Positions 35,334 through 44,829 of a stretch of DNA of 64,000 nt are shown here, one piece after another. Source of the stretch: Shewanella waksmanii ATCC BAA-643 (lineage in GTDB: Bacteria; Pseudomonadota; Gammaproteobacteria; Enterobacterales; Shewanellaceae); assembly GCF_000518805.1 (NCBI RefSeq), contig NZ_JAEH01000026.1, positions 1 to 64,000 on the forward strand, read 5' to 3'. The notes beneath the pieces were generated by a model. It worked only from the letters and a program-made list of their open reading frames with translations, made no database searches and was not told where the DNA came from. Position 1 is the stretch's first letter. The number at the start of each line of letters is the position of its first letter. Both the position numbers and the translations under genes were made by a program.

Positions 35334-37166
35334 ATGAAGAAAGGTATACTGACGCTTGCTATCGCATCAGCGCTGACACTATCAGCCTGTTCGCAAGAGA
35401 AAAACTCCCAAGTAACCGCTAATTCAGATGTAAAACAAACTACTGAAACTGCAGCTAAGCAGTCAGCAGAGCAAGCGTACCTGGCGCTGGTAGATCAATA
35501 TTTTAAAGATGTGCTGCAACTTAACCCTATTTATGCCACGTATGTAGGAGTTAATGATTATAACGACCAGTTTGGTGATTCATTGACTGAAGGGTATCTG
35601 AAGGCCCGTCATGAGCTTAATACTCGATATCTTAAGCAAGTCAAAGCGATTGACAGAAACAGCCTGCCAGCAAACTTGCAGCTAAGTTACGACATGTTTA
35701 ACTATGATCGTAATGTGGCGCTAGCCTCAGAAACCTTTCCTGAGCATTTTATTCCGATGAACCAGTTTTATAGCACTGTTATCAGTATGGTGCAGCTGGG
35801 CAGTGCAGAGAGCGCTCAGCCTTTTAAAACGGTAGAAGATTACCATAACTGGTTATCGCGCTTAGATGGCTTTATCAATTGGACTAAGCTTGCTCAACAG
35901 CGCATGGATGAAGGGATTGCAAGCAAGGTGGTATTGCCTCGCGTTCTGGTTGAACGCATCGTGCCGCAGTTGCAAGCTCAAATAGTAGAGGGTGCTGAAA
36001 ACAGCCTGTTTTATGCGCCAATTAATAAGCTGCCAGAAGGCTTTAGCGACGCAGAGCGCACCGAGCTCACTAATGCTTATAAAGCAAAGATTGAACTCAA
36101 ACTCATCCCAGCACTTGAAAGCCTTAAAAACTATTTTGCTAACACCTATCTGCCTGCAGCGCGAGCCAGTGATGGGTGGTGGGGATTGCCTAATGGTAAA
36201 GTTTGGTATCAGCATCTTGCTAATCAGCACACTACGACGACCATGCCGGTTGACGAGATTCATCAAGTTGGGCTCTCTGAAGTGGCGCGCATTTTATCTG
36301 AGATGGATGGTGTTAGAGAGAAAGTGGGTTTCCAAGGTGACTTGAGCGCATTTTTCGATTCACTGGGATCTGAGCCGCAATATTTCTTTACCGAACGACA
36401 AGATCTTGTCGATGGCTACATGGCATTAAAAGACAGTATTAATGCCGAGCTACCTAAGTACTTCAATGTGATGCCTAAAGCTGACTATGTAGTGAAACCG
36501 GTGGAGAGTTTCCGCGAGCAATCTGCCGCCGGAGCGTCATATCAGTCGCCGGCGGTTGATGGTTCACGACCTGGGGTGTTCTATATCAATACCTACAATT
36601 TAAAAGCGCAGCCCAAATGGGGCATGACAACCCTATCGCTGCATGAGGCAGCACCTGGTCATCACTTCCAAATCGCTATCAAGCAAGAGCTAACCGGTGT
36701 GCCTGAGTTCCAGCGTTTTGGCGGCTATACCGCTTTTGAAGAGGGCTGGGCGCTATATGCAGAGTACTTAGGGATTGAAATGGGCTTATTCAGCGACCCT
36801 TATCAGTATTTTGGTAAGCTGTCTGATGAAATGCTGCGTGCTATGCGTCTGGTTGTCGATACCGGTTTGCATGCCAAAGGCTGGAGCCGTGAGCAGGCAA
36901 TCCAATATATGAAAGATAATTCGCCAATGGCAGAATCTGATATTGTTGCGGAAGTGGAGCGCTACATGGCGATTCCGGGGCAAGCCCTGTCTTATAAAGT
37001 CGGCCAGTTGAAAATATTGTCACTACGTGAAAAAGCTGAGACAGCGCTGGGTGATAAGTTTGACTTGAAAGGCTTCCATGACCAAATCATCACTACCGGT
37101 TCGCTGCCAATGGCTGTTATGGAGCGCAAAATCGACAACTGGATAGCGACGGTAAAAGCTAGCTAA
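35334..37166 (+). CDS. DUF885 family zinc-peptidase-like lipoprotein
   Basis: A 610-residue protein with signal MKKGILTLAIASALT and lipobox LSAC, so probably anchored in the cell envelope. The DUF885 core carries SLHEAAPGHHFQIAIKQELT with a His-Glu-x3-Gly-His-His motif at about 437-443, and EEGWALYAEYLG further on, both conserved and consistent with metal binding as in M3-like peptidases. Activity is inferred. The start MKKGIL is preferred over a longer frame because it gives a signal peptide. It is monocistronic by spacing. Confidence 0.86.
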   Translation: MKKGILTLAIASALTLSACSQEKNSQVTANSDVKQTTETAAKQSAEQAYLALVDQYFKDVLQLNPIYATYVGVNDYNDQFGDSLTEGYLKARHELNTRYLKQVKAIDRNSLPANLQLSYDMFNYDRNVALASETFPEHFIPMNQFYSTVISMVQLGSAESAQPFKTVEDYHNWLSRLDGFINWTKLAQQRMDEGIASKVVLPRVLVERIVPQLQAQIVEGAENSLFYAPINKLPEGFSDAERTELTNAYKAKIELKLIPALESLKNYFANTYLPAARASDGWWGLPNGKVWYQHLANQHTTTTMPVDEIHQVGLSEVARILSEMDGVREKVGFQGDLSAFFDSLGSEPQYFFTERQDLVDGYMALKDSINAELPKYFNVMPKADYVVKPVESFREQSAAGASYQSPAVDGSRPGVFYINTYNLKAQPKWGMTTLSLHEAAPGHHFQIAIKQELTGVPEFQRFGGYTAFEEGWALYAEYLGIEMGLFSDPYQYFGKLSDEMLRAMRLVVDTGLHAKGWSREQAIQYMKDNSPMAESDIVAEVERYMAIPGQALSYKVGQLKILSLREKAETALGDKFDLKGFHDQIITTGSLPMAVMERKIDNWIATVKAS

Positions 37167-37245
37167 TATTTGAAAATTCACTAGGTAATCCCAGCTGTTG
37201 TGGCATACTGGCTGGGATTATTTTTACCCAAAGAGAGGACATAAC

Positions 37246-37524
37246 ATGGTTCAAGCAACAGCGCGTCACTTACTAGTAAGCTCAGAAGAGCAATGTGAAA
37301 CCTTAAAGCAACAAATTTTGGATGGTGCTGAGTTTGCTGATTTGGCTAAAGCTCATTCATCTTGCCCATCAGGTGCTCAAGGTGGCGATCTGGGATCGTT
37401 TGGTCCAGGCATGATGGTACGTGAGTTTGACGAGGTGGTATTCAGCGCGCCATTGAATGAAGTTCAAGGACCTGTGAAAACCCAATTTGGTTATCACTTG
37501 CTTGAAGTAACCAGTCGCGGTTAA
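37246..37524 (+). CDS. ppiC: PpiC, parvulin-type peptidyl-prolyl cis-trans isomerase
   Basis: A 92-residue single-domain parvulin with no signal peptide, so cytoplasmic. It has the family pattern ARHLLVSSEEQCETLKQQIL, FADLAKAHSSCPSGAQGGDL, GSFGPGMMVREFDEVVF, VKTQFGYHLLEV. Start MVQATARHLL with GAGAGGA upstream. It lies 79 bases after the DUF885 gene and 12 before a GNAT gene, with which it probably forms a small transcript. Confidence 0.94.
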   Translation: MVQATARHLLVSSEEQCETLKQQILDGAEFADLAKAHSSCPSGAQGGDLGSFGPGMMVREFDEVVFSAPLNEVQGPVKTQFGYHLLEVTSRG

Positions 37525-37536
37525 TCGAGCCTATCG

Positions 37537-38073
37537 ATGATTGAGCTCTATACCGATAGACTTAAAATTCGCTCGCTTGATGCACAAGACTGGGATGATT
37601 TCCTGCTTGTGCATCAAGACCCTGTGGTGAATAAGTTTGTCAGGCGCCCCGATAGCTTACCCGAGTTGCAAGATAAGTTTTGCCAACGTCTTGCCCCATG
37701 GGAGTTTGACTCTGGTAACTGGCTAATGCTTGTTATTGAAGAGGTCCACAGTGGCAATTTTGTCGGGTTTACTGGCTTTTATGCCAATAAACCTGAGCTT
37801 GGACATGTCGAAGTTGGTTATATGCTTTCGCCACGCATGCAAGGTAAAGGCTATGCCAGTGAAAGTTTAGAAGCTGTGGTGGATTGGGCTTGTTTGCAGT
37901 TCGCAGTGCATAAATTTGTTGGCGTTTGTGCCAAAGATAACCTTGCCTCATCCAAGGTGTTGGAGAAGTGCGGATTTCAACTTGAGGGCGTACTTCGAGA
38001 CAATATTCGCCTAGATGATGCTTGGGTCGACGATTGCTATTATGGTTTGTTGGCATCAGAGCGTGCACAATAA
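37537..38073 (+). CDS. GNAT N-acetyltransferase, RimJ/RimL type
   Basis: A 178-residue acetyltransferase. The N-terminus IELYTDRLKIRSLDAQDWDD and the acetyl-CoA loop GYMLSPRMQGKGYASESLEA are typical of the RimJ/L subgroup, as is VLEKCGFQLEGVLRDNIRL at the C-terminus. Family members acetylate protein N-termini or small molecules; the substrate is unknown. It follows ppiC by 12 bases. Confidence 0.88.
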   Translation: MIELYTDRLKIRSLDAQDWDDFLLVHQDPVVNKFVRRPDSLPELQDKFCQRLAPWEFDSGNWLMLVIEEVHSGNFVGFTGFYANKPELGHVEVGYMLSPRMQGKGYASESLEAVVDWACLQFAVHKFVGVCAKDNLASSKVLEKCGFQLEGVLRDNIRLDDAWVDDCYYGLLASERAQ

Positions 38074-38122
38074 CCAGCAAATGATATAATCGCGTCGATA
38101 AGCATTAATTAAGGGTTTAAGT

Positions 38123-38359
38123 GTGACTGCACAAATAGAAACATTGGCATTATTGCCGGGTGATGAATATATCGAACTGTACAAAATCTTAAAAGTTCAG
38201 TCGATGACCAGTGGTGGCGGCGAAGCAAAGTTTGTTATCAGTGAAGGTCAAGTCACAGTAAACGGTGAAGTTGAAACGCGTAAACGCAAGAAAGTAGTGG
38301 CCGGTGAAGTCGTTACTTATAACGGTGAGTCAGTACAAATCGTTGCTTCACAAAGCTAG
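38123..38359 (+). CDS. ybcJ: YbcJ-like S4-domain RNA-binding protein
   Basis: A 78-residue protein made of a small S4 domain: YIELYKILKVQSMTSGGGEA, KFVISEGQVTVNGEVETRKR. This is the YbcJ/YaaA S4 family thought to bind RNA, perhaps near the ribosome. It starts with GTG; the upstream AAGGGT is a fair ribosome site. It precedes rraB by 21 bases. Confidence 0.86.
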   Translation: MTAQIETLALLPGDEYIELYKILKVQSMTSGGGEAKFVISEGQVTVNGEVETRKRKKVVAGEVVTYNGESVQIVASQS

Positions 38360-38380
38360 CAACACAGTCAGGAGTAGATA

Positions 38381-38767
38381 ATGCAATTTCCAGATGACGA
38401 CAATGGCAAAATGCTAGCGGCAATGCAAGAAGCGGGCATAGACTTAACTCAGGCCCTAGATGTTGATTATTTTTTAGTATTTGAAGATCAACGTGACGCA
38501 GAATCTGCTGTTGAAGAGCTAAGTCAATCAGATTTAAAAGGTGAAATTGAATTGCACCTAAATGATGAGCTCGGTAAATGGGAGCTGATTGTGTGTTTAA
38601 ATATGGTGCCCGAATACGACGCGATTGTTGCTCAAGAAGTGGCGCTTAATGAGTTTGCAGCCGAGTTTGGCGGCGCAACCGACGGCTGGGGCGTAATGCA
38701 GCACCAAGAAGGTGATGATGAGTTTGCTGATGACGATCATCAGTGCTCAGACAGCTGTAACCACTAG
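38381..38767 (+). CDS. rraB: RraB-family regulator of RNase E
   Basis: A 128-residue acidic protein. FAAEFGGATDGWGVMQHQEG near the end matches the DVEYDGWGTYFE region of E. coli RraB, and both end in an Asp/Glu-rich tail; here the tail also carries DDDHQCSDSCNH, a His/Cys cluster that might bind metal. RraB binds RNase E in the cytoplasm and dampens RNA decay. It has an AGGAG ribosome site and ends at a terminator. Confidence 0.85.
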   Translation: MQFPDDDNGKMLAAMQEAGIDLTQALDVDYFLVFEDQRDAESAVEELSQSDLKGEIELHLNDELGKWELIVCLNMVPEYDAIVAQEVALNEFAAEFGGATDGWGVMQHQEGDDEFADDDHQCSDSCNH

Positions 38768-38775
38768 CCTTACTA

Positions 38776-38803
38776 CTAAGCCACTCTTGCAGTGGCTTTT
38801 TTA
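38776..38803 (+). terminator. Terminator after rraB
   Basis: AAGCCACT and AGTGGCTT form an 8-bp stem around CTTGC followed by six T residues, 9 bases after the rraB stop. Confidence 0.88.
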
Positions 38804-38877
38804 TGCCTAAAAAATAATGACACACCTGTCTGCATTCAAACACTTCGACAGGTCAAATGCCACTAAAGGAGATAAGA

Positions 38878-40848
38878 ATGGCAAAGTTAATTAGTTTTGG
38901 TACTCCTGTAAATGATGCCGAACGCTGGGCGTTTTCTTTGCTTGCAGATGAACTGCCAGAAAACTACATCTTGCTCACTAATGTGGAAATTCCGACTAAA
39001 TCTGGTCAAGCGATGGAAGTCGATGCACTTGTGATTGGTGAGTGGGGCGTCTACGTCGTCGATGTAAAAGGCTATATCGGTCGACTTGATGCCGGACTGC
39101 ACGCGTGGTCACTTGACGGCCGTCAAGTCGACAATAGCCTAGCGAAAGCCAACTATGTTGCGCGCGTTTTAGCGGGTAACGTCAAGCATAAAATCCCCGT
39201 AGGTGTATATGCACCTTGGTGCCAAGGCATGGTGTTTGTTACTGGGCGTAAGGGCGAAGAGATTGAGCTGGAAAAGCAGCAAGGCTCGTTGAGTATCTAC
39301 ACGCCTAAACAGATCGTAGCGGCGTTGACTAAAGAGTGGGGGTTAACCGCTCCGCATAAACATCAAGTCACCGACAAGCAAAAAGAGATGGTGCTGGAAA
39401 CCATCGGTCAGGTGGCATTAGTTGAGCAGCGCAATAACAAGATTCAAGATTTCATTAAACTAAAGTGTTTGTTTATTCAAAGCGGGTTAGAGGTTTGGCA
39501 ATCTGAGTATAATCCAGGTGATTGGACTGCCCCTTGGTTGTTGAAAATCTTGGTGCCAACGCAATTTGAAAGCGCTGAGGAGTCAACACGTTATGAACTC
39601 AGATTGAGGGATGAATTTAAGCGAATGCAAGGCCTGGCTGGCTGCAGTGGTGTGCCGCAATGTGCACCGCTTATCCAAGATGGCGAACAGTTGGTGCTGC
39701 CTATTCGTATGCCACGAGGCGTACCGCTCAATGTACTTGAGCACGAAGCACTAACAACTTATCAATTGCTCGAAATTTTGCGCCGCTCAGTGACTGGCCT
39801 GCAACAAATACATCGCCGCGGTTATACCGTTGGTGGCTGGACTAGCAATTGTATTTTCATCTCTGATATTGGTGATGTTGAGTTTATTGATATCAAAGAT
39901 AATTTGAACAATAGCCAAGATATTCAAGCCTATGCCAAAGGCTTTTTGACTTTAGCAGAGCAAACCAAGCAGCCACGTATTTATCAATGGTTTAGATTAG
40001 CTGCTGCGGGCGGAACCATCGACTTGGATGCGCTACGCTGCGATCTCTCGGCGCTTATTGATAACGGTGTTTGTGACACTTTACCTGAAAAGGTTGAAAT
40101 CGCGACTGGGGCGATAATCGATCATCACTACCGACTTGACCAGTTTATCGCCGCGACTGAAAGCAGTCAGTTTTGGCGTGCTAAACACCTGCAAGGTCAA
40201 TACAACACCGGTGTATCGATTTATCATAAGGTTGAGGCTAAATGGCCGCAACTGAGTAATCTGTATCGCAGTTTGTCGAAGTTGTACCATCCCCATGTTG
40301 AAAAGGTGTTGGCTTTTGGGCAGTTGCCACAAAGCGAAACCTTGTTTATTGCCAGAGCGTGGGAATACGGCGTGTCACTTGATGATGTCTCAGAAGTTCA
40401 GCTTGGTCAGCCTATCATGTGGTTTACCCAGTTACTGTCCGGGTTGCAGTTTATGCATCAAATGGACATTCACCATGGGGCTATTTGTCCTAAAAATATC
40501 ATCTGCAACCGAGAGAAAGCCATTTTGGTGAATTTTGGTATTGGGCTCGATATTGCGACAAGTCATTATGCTAGTCGTTATGCCGATCCAGACCTTTGGG
40601 CCGCAGAAGGTGATGCTGAGAAAGATCTTTACGGATTGGTAGCAAGCTTTATTGCGACATTGACGCCGCTAAACTTACAAGGCGAGGGGGATCAGCAGGG
40701 CATCATCAATGCACTGCATGCTTTTGATAAGTCATGGTTTGGTGAAAAGACATTTGATACGTGTTTAAAGGTGCTTAATTTTGAGTTTGATGCTCAACCT
40801 GGAGTTAACTACCTTGAAGCATTTGATGTTGTTGAAGAGCTAATCTAG
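38878..40848 (+). CDS. NERD-domain protein fused to two degenerate protein-kinase-like domains
   Basis: A 656-residue protein. Residues 8-120 form a NERD domain, a predicted PD-(D/E)xK nuclease-like fold: EVDALVIGEWGVYVVDVKGY has the Asp (49) and the xVK motif (Lys64). Two kinase-like regions follow. In the first (about 200-370), the HRD-type loop is replaced by GGWTSNCIFI and DFG by IDIKD. In the second (about 425-650), DIHHGAICPKNIICN keeps the Asn but has Gly in place of the catalytic Asp (534), and NFG (552-554) stands for DFG. Both therefore look like pseudokinases. Cytoplasmic, no membrane helix. Start at 38878 has AGGAG upstream. NERD-kinase fusions occur in defence proteins such as PglW, but no defence genes are adjacent; function unknown. 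Confidence 0.75.
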   Translation: MAKLISFGTPVNDAERWAFSLLADELPENYILLTNVEIPTKSGQAMEVDALVIGEWGVYVVDVKGYIGRLDAGLHAWSLDGRQVDNSLAKANYVARVLAGNVKHKIPVGVYAPWCQGMVFVTGRKGEEIELEKQQGSLSIYTPKQIVAALTKEWGLTAPHKHQVTDKQKEMVLETIGQVALVEQRNNKIQDFIKLKCLFIQSGLEVWQSEYNPGDWTAPWLLKILVPTQFESAEESTRYELRLRDEFKRMQGLAGCSGVPQCAPLIQDGEQLVLPIRMPRGVPLNVLEHEALTTYQLLEILRRSVTGLQQIHRRGYTVGGWTSNCIFISDIGDVEFIDIKDNLNNSQDIQAYAKGFLTLAEQTKQPRIYQWFRLAAAGGTIDLDALRCDLSALIDNGVCDTLPEKVEIATGAIIDHHYRLDQFIAATESSQFWRAKHLQGQYNTGVSIYHKVEAKWPQLSNLYRSLSKLYHPHVEKVLAFGQLPQSETLFIARAWEYGVSLDDVSEVQLGQPIMWFTQLLSGLQFMHQMDIHHGAICPKNIICNREKAILVNFGIGLDIATSHYASRYADPDLWAAEGDAEKDLYGLVASFIATLTPLNLQGEGDQQGIINALHAFDKSWFGEKTFDTCLKVLNFEFDAQPGVNYLEAFDVVEELI

Positions 40849-40899
40849 CTGAAAGTGCCACAGCGCCCGACTTTGTCACTTTGTTTGCAAAGCTGGGCG

Positions 40900-41787
40900 C
40901 TAATGTCGATAGGGGGCGAATATCTCTAGTAACCAATCGATGAAGGCTTGCGCCTTAGCAGGAAGGCGCTGCGCTTGCGGCGACAGTACATAATAGCTGT
41001 AAGGACTGGTAAAGTGATTATCAAATGGGATCACTAAGCTGCCATCGCTGAGTTGCTGTTCGATAAAAAAGCGCGGGATTAGAGCGATGCCCATACCGCT
41101 GACTGCCGCCTGGCTAAGCATATAAAAATGCTCCATACCAAACTTCTTATCATTATTAAGCGTAACCCCCACCTGTTTTGACCAAAGCGGCCACAATTCT
41201 GGTCGTGTTGTGTGCTTAAGTAGCGTTAATGAATTGATATCATTGAGGCTGTGCAATGTGGTTGCGAGTTGCGGACTACAGACTAGACAGAGATCTTCAT
41301 CCATAAGCTTGACGTACTGACAGCCTTGGGGCGCGCTAGTGACACTGCGAATAGCGATATCGTAGCGATGCTGATTGAAATCGACATTAAAATCACCGAT
41401 AGACAAGTCCACGTACAAATGCGGGTAGCGTTGTTTAAATTCTTCCATCCGGGGGATAAGCCAGTTAATGGTAAGACTAGGTAACACATTTATTGACAGC
41501 GATTGATTGTCAGTACCAGCGGTGCGAATGTCAGTCGTGGCACGGCTTATTGTCGCCAAAGCAGCTTGAATCTGTAATAAGTAGCGTTGCCCAGCTGTGG
41601 TAAGGCTCACCTGTCGGTGTTGGCGAGTAAAAAGCGCACAGCCTAAATCACTTTCTAACTGTTTTATCTGCTTACTAATTGCACCATGGGTGAGAAATAA
41701 CTCCTTGGCAGCCAAACTAAAGCTCTGGTGCCGAGCAGCTGCTTCAAATACCCGTAGAGTGGTCATTGGCGGTAAGGTGTAAGACAC
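40900..41787 (-). CDS. LysR-type transcriptional regulator (GcvA-like)
   Basis: A 295-residue protein with an N-terminal winged helix MTTLRVFEAAARHQSFSLAA and ELFLTHGAISKQIKQLESDL and a periplasmic-binding-like effector domain (SLSINVLPSLTINWLIPRME, GYWxx-type segments). The GcvA/AmpR subgroup is suggested by the PPMTTLRVFEAAARH start. It is divergent from a TauE/SafE gene with a perfect T-N11-A palindrome between them, so it probably controls that transporter and itself. Effector unknown. Confidence 0.88.
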   Translation of the reverse strand: MSYTLPPMTTLRVFEAAARHQSFSLAAKELFLTHGAISKQIKQLESDLGCALFTRQHRQVSLTTAGQRYLLQIQAALATISRATTDIRTAGTDNQSLSINVLPSLTINWLIPRMEEFKQRYPHLYVDLSIGDFNVDFNQHRYDIAIRSVTSAPQGCQYVKLMDEDLCLVCSPQLATTLHSLNDINSLTLLKHTTRPELWPLWSKQVGVTLNNDKKFGMEHFYMLSQAAVSGMGIALIPRFFIEQQLSDGSLVIPFDNHFTSPYSYYVLSPQAQRLPAKAQAFIDWLLEIFAPYRH

Positions 41788-41814
41788 AGTTTTTCCTGTA
41801 TGGTGACATAATTA

Positions 41815-41833
41815 GTGTGAGAATATCTCACAC
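41815..41833. promoter_or_regulatory. Putative LysR operator between the regulator and TauE/SafE genes
   Basis: GTGTGAGA-ATA-TCTCACAC is a perfect 8-bp inverted repeat with a T-N11-A core, the LysR-type format, located 28 bases before the regulator start and 86 before the transporter. Confidence 0.6.
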
Positions 41834-41918
41834 AAGTGGATAATAACTCCTTTGAAATTGGCAAGCAAACCGCGTCTAATAGCAAGCTGTTATATTGTCA
41901 TCGTTTACGGATCACTAA

Positions 41919-42698
41919 ATGGCCATCGAGCTCTCATACCAATTAATCGCACTACTGTTTTTTGTGGCCATTTTAGCCGGCTTTATTGATGCCATTGCTG
42001 GCGGAGGAGGATTGTTAACGATTCCGGCATTGATGTGGGCAGGCTTACCACCGACCGCAGCATTAGCGACCAACAAATTGCAGGCTTGTGGCGGCAGTTT
42101 TTTCGCCAGTTTATATTTCGTGCGCAAAGGGATGGTTAAATTATCGCAGATGAAATTGGCCATTGCGTGCGCCTTTATCGGTTCGGCGTTGGGGACCGTG
42201 GCAGTGCAAATGGTAGACACCTCGGTGTTAGAGTTATTACTGCCATTTCTCATTTTGGCTATCGGCGGCTATTTTCTATTTTCAAAGAAAATTAGTGAGC
42301 AAGATCGACATCAAGTATTAACGCCGAGTATGTTCGGTTTCACTGCAGCCCTTGGTGTTGGTTTCTATGATGGTTTCTTTGGCCCAGGTACCGGCAGTTT
42401 CTTTGCTTTAGCTTTTGTTTCGTTAGCCGGATATGGCTTGGCTAAGGCCACAGCACATGCAAAAATACTCAATTTTTCTACCAATATTGCGTCGCTCATC
42501 TTCTTTGCTATCGGCGGGAAAGTGTTTTGGTTGCTCGGATTTATCATGCTAATAGGTCAGGCTATTGGGGCCACATTGGGATCTAGACTGGTGATCACTA
42601 AGGGTACTAAAATCATTAAGCCATTGGTGGTAACCATGTCCATCGCGATGAGTATTAAGCTGCTATCTAGTCAGTATGATCTGTTTGGGTGGATTTAA
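41919..42698 (+). CDS. TauE/SafE (TSUP) family membrane permease, second copy
   Basis: A 259-residue permease similar in layout to the one at 19050: GFIDAIAGGGGLLTIPALMW in the first half and GVGFYDGFFGPGTGSFFALA in the second. About eight hydrophobic helices. Substrate unknown; divergent from a LysR regulator that probably controls it. It is convergent with the copper receptor gene. Confidence 0.88.
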   Translation: MAIELSYQLIALLFFVAILAGFIDAIAGGGGLLTIPALMWAGLPPTAALATNKLQACGGSFFASLYFVRKGMVKLSQMKLAIACAFIGSALGTVAVQMVDTSVLELLLPFLILAIGGYFLFSKKISEQDRHQVLTPSMFGFTAALGVGFYDGFFGPGTGSFFALAFVSLAGYGLAKATAHAKILNFSTNIASLIFFAIGGKVFWLLGFIMLIGQAIGATLGSRLVITKGTKIIKPLVVTMSIAMSIKLLSSQYDLFGWI

Positions 42699-42746
42699 AG
42701 CCAGTGCCTTGTTCTGATGAGCAAGGCATTGCTGCAGATAGACTCG

Positions 42747-44726
42747 TTAAAAGTTGTAGTCGAGCTTTAGCCACGCGGTTCGCCCCGGCTCGTTAACTTG
42801 GAACAGGGGTTCACTGCCGGGAATATCGTTGCCAGCACCAGAGCGACTGATGTGTTCGGCATAGGTAATGTCAAATAGGTTCTCAACCCCAAAACTGATA
42901 AGAATATCATCGTGCTTCCAAGCACCATTGATGGCCAAGGTACCAAAGCCGCTACTTTCCGCTAAATCTTGCCCAGAGATGTTGCCCTGTCCAATTGCCA
43001 CCCTATCTTGTGCGGCGACCATGCGCCACAATAACCCCGCAGTCCAGTTTCCGCGCTCATAGTTAAGTGCGATTCGTCCTTCTAGGGGAGATATTTGTCC
43101 TAATGGGGTGTTGTCTGTGTCATTGTCACCATGACTGTAGTTGACCGAACTTATGGTCGACCAATGTTCATTAAACTCATAGGTTAAGCTCAATTCCGCT
43201 CCCCAAATCGTGGCGTCAACGTTGTAGGCGGAGGTTTTGTCTGTGTTGGCGTCGATTAAAATGTAATCTTTAACTTTGCCATAGTAGAACGAAGATGATA
43301 TCTCGACTTCAGCCTGATAAATCCAGCCAACGTCTAATTGGGTGGTTTTTTCCGGTGCTAAGTTAAAGGATTTCTGTGCCGGGTCATCGATATCTGCTTT
43401 CATTAACTCCCAGTAATCAGGAATGCGGGTGGCGTGGCCGCCACCGATATAGTACTGGCTATTGCCAACTAAGTATTCATACCGAATAAAACCACTGACT
43501 AAATCATCTTCTCGCAGCCCTTGTTGGGCGACAAATAGTTCCGTTTGCCATTGATCAAGCCGCGCCCCGGCGAGTACTTTTCCTTGACCAATTTGGTAAC
43601 TAGACTCGACAAATACGCCTATGTTTTTGTGACGCATATTATCGTTAAATGGCTTGTTTAGAAGGTCGTCAAGGCCACTATCTATTGCCGGGTTGATGCT
43701 GCGGCCTTCATGTAAGCTGTCCATGTAATCGACACCTAGCGTGGTTTGCCAGTTGTCTGTTGAGGCCAGTTCCAGCCATAAGTGGCCACCGAAAGTAGTG
43801 CGGCGAACATTGGTGCCAGCGTTATTGCCCTGGTCAAACTGGTCCATAATGTGATCGTTTTCGTTGCTGTATAGTTGTAGCTCTACATGCTCGAACCAGT
43901 GACTATCCAAATCAATTTGCGTCAATAGACTTAGGTTTTCATTGCTGATTTCTCGGGCTTTATTGGCGCGGTCGGCGTATTCGGCCTCACCACTAGAGCG
44001 CCCGTACGCCAGCTCGATCACGGTATCGTCATCGGGCGTCCAACCTAGGGCAAAGTTGTAGTTGTTGCGATCATAACTTGACTGTATGGTATTGCCGTCA
44101 CCATCTTGGTAGTGATCACTTTTTGATTGATTGATGTCCATATCGATATAGTGCATGTCGGTACCCGCTTTTAGTTCAACCAGATAATCTTGGCGACCAA
44201 AGCTGCCACCGGTAACACTGGCTCGTCCTTCCATATCTTTTTCGCTAAAGCTATGACGATCTTTTTCAAACAGCACGGTGCCAGCGGAACCGACCGGGCC
44301 ATATTTTACCGTTTGGGGTCCTTTAATTACGGTGATGTTGTCATAGGATTCTGGGTAAATATAAGCCGTAGGTGGATCCATTCTACCGCCACAGGTGCCG
44401 GCCACATGTTGACCATCGTCAACGATACTGACCCGTGAACCGCCCATTCCACGCAGGGTGGGATCGCCACCAGCGCCGCCTTTTCTACCTACGCTAAAAC
44501 CTGGTATCGTTTTCAAAAAACCTGCACCGTCATAGGCCGGCAAAGGTAGTCTCGGCTTTTTAGGATCGCTACTGACTTTGGTTGGTTCACGCATCACCTC
44601 ACCCGTCACAACTATATAGTCATCACACACTTTGTCATCGCAATGTGCCGGCGCGTCGGCATAAGCGCCAGTCAGTGGCAGGGCAGCGGCGGTCGCTATC
44701 ACCAAGTAGTTCACTTTACAGCTCAT
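42747..44726 (-). CDS. TonB-dependent copper receptor (OprC/NosA family)
   Basis: A 659-residue outer-membrane protein. The start MSCKVNYLVIATAAALPLTG gives a signal peptide; an in-frame upstream start 32 codons earlier is rejected. The OprC/NosA marks are GFSVGRKGGAGGDPTLRGMG, AGTCGGRMDPPTAYIYPESY and IKGPQTVKYGPVGSAGTVLF. Four Cys or His residues near the mature N-terminus (HCDDKVCDD) may bind copper. The barrel ends TAWLKLDYNF. In Pseudomonas this family is involved in copper supply for nitrous oxide reductase and in copper uptake. A CRP-like site lies about 105 bases upstream. Confidence 0.88.
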   Translation of the reverse strand: MSCKVNYLVIATAAALPLTGAYADAPAHCDDKVCDDYIVVTGEVMREPTKVSSDPKKPRLPLPAYDGAGFLKTIPGFSVGRKGGAGGDPTLRGMGGSRVSIVDDGQHVAGTCGGRMDPPTAYIYPESYDNITVIKGPQTVKYGPVGSAGTVLFEKDRHSFSEKDMEGRASVTGGSFGRQDYLVELKAGTDMHYIDMDINQSKSDHYQDGDGNTIQSSYDRNNYNFALGWTPDDDTVIELAYGRSSGEAEYADRANKAREISNENLSLLTQIDLDSHWFEHVELQLYSNENDHIMDQFDQGNNAGTNVRRTTFGGHLWLELASTDNWQTTLGVDYMDSLHEGRSINPAIDSGLDDLLNKPFNDNMRHKNIGVFVESSYQIGQGKVLAGARLDQWQTELFVAQQGLREDDLVSGFIRYEYLVGNSQYYIGGGHATRIPDYWELMKADIDDPAQKSFNLAPEKTTQLDVGWIYQAEVEISSSFYYGKVKDYILIDANTDKTSAYNVDATIWGAELSLTYEFNEHWSTISSVNYSHGDNDTDNTPLGQISPLEGRIALNYERGNWTAGLLWRMVAAQDRVAIGQGNISGQDLAESSGFGTLAINGAWKHDDILISFGVENLFDITYAEHISRSGAGNDIPGSEPLFQVNEPGRTAWLKLDYNF

Positions 44727-44829
44727 GTGAATGGCCTTTTTTATTATCGGTTGTTGATGCCTTTGTCGCAGATTGACCCGCAGCGAACAATCTAAATGGT
44801 GCAAGCTGCGACACTGTGTCACACCCAGA

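Noticed and set aside
41815..41833. CRP site in the LysR/TauE gap
   Set aside because: The TGTGA and TCACA arms are separated by seven bases, while CRP needs six; the T-N11-A LysR format fits better.
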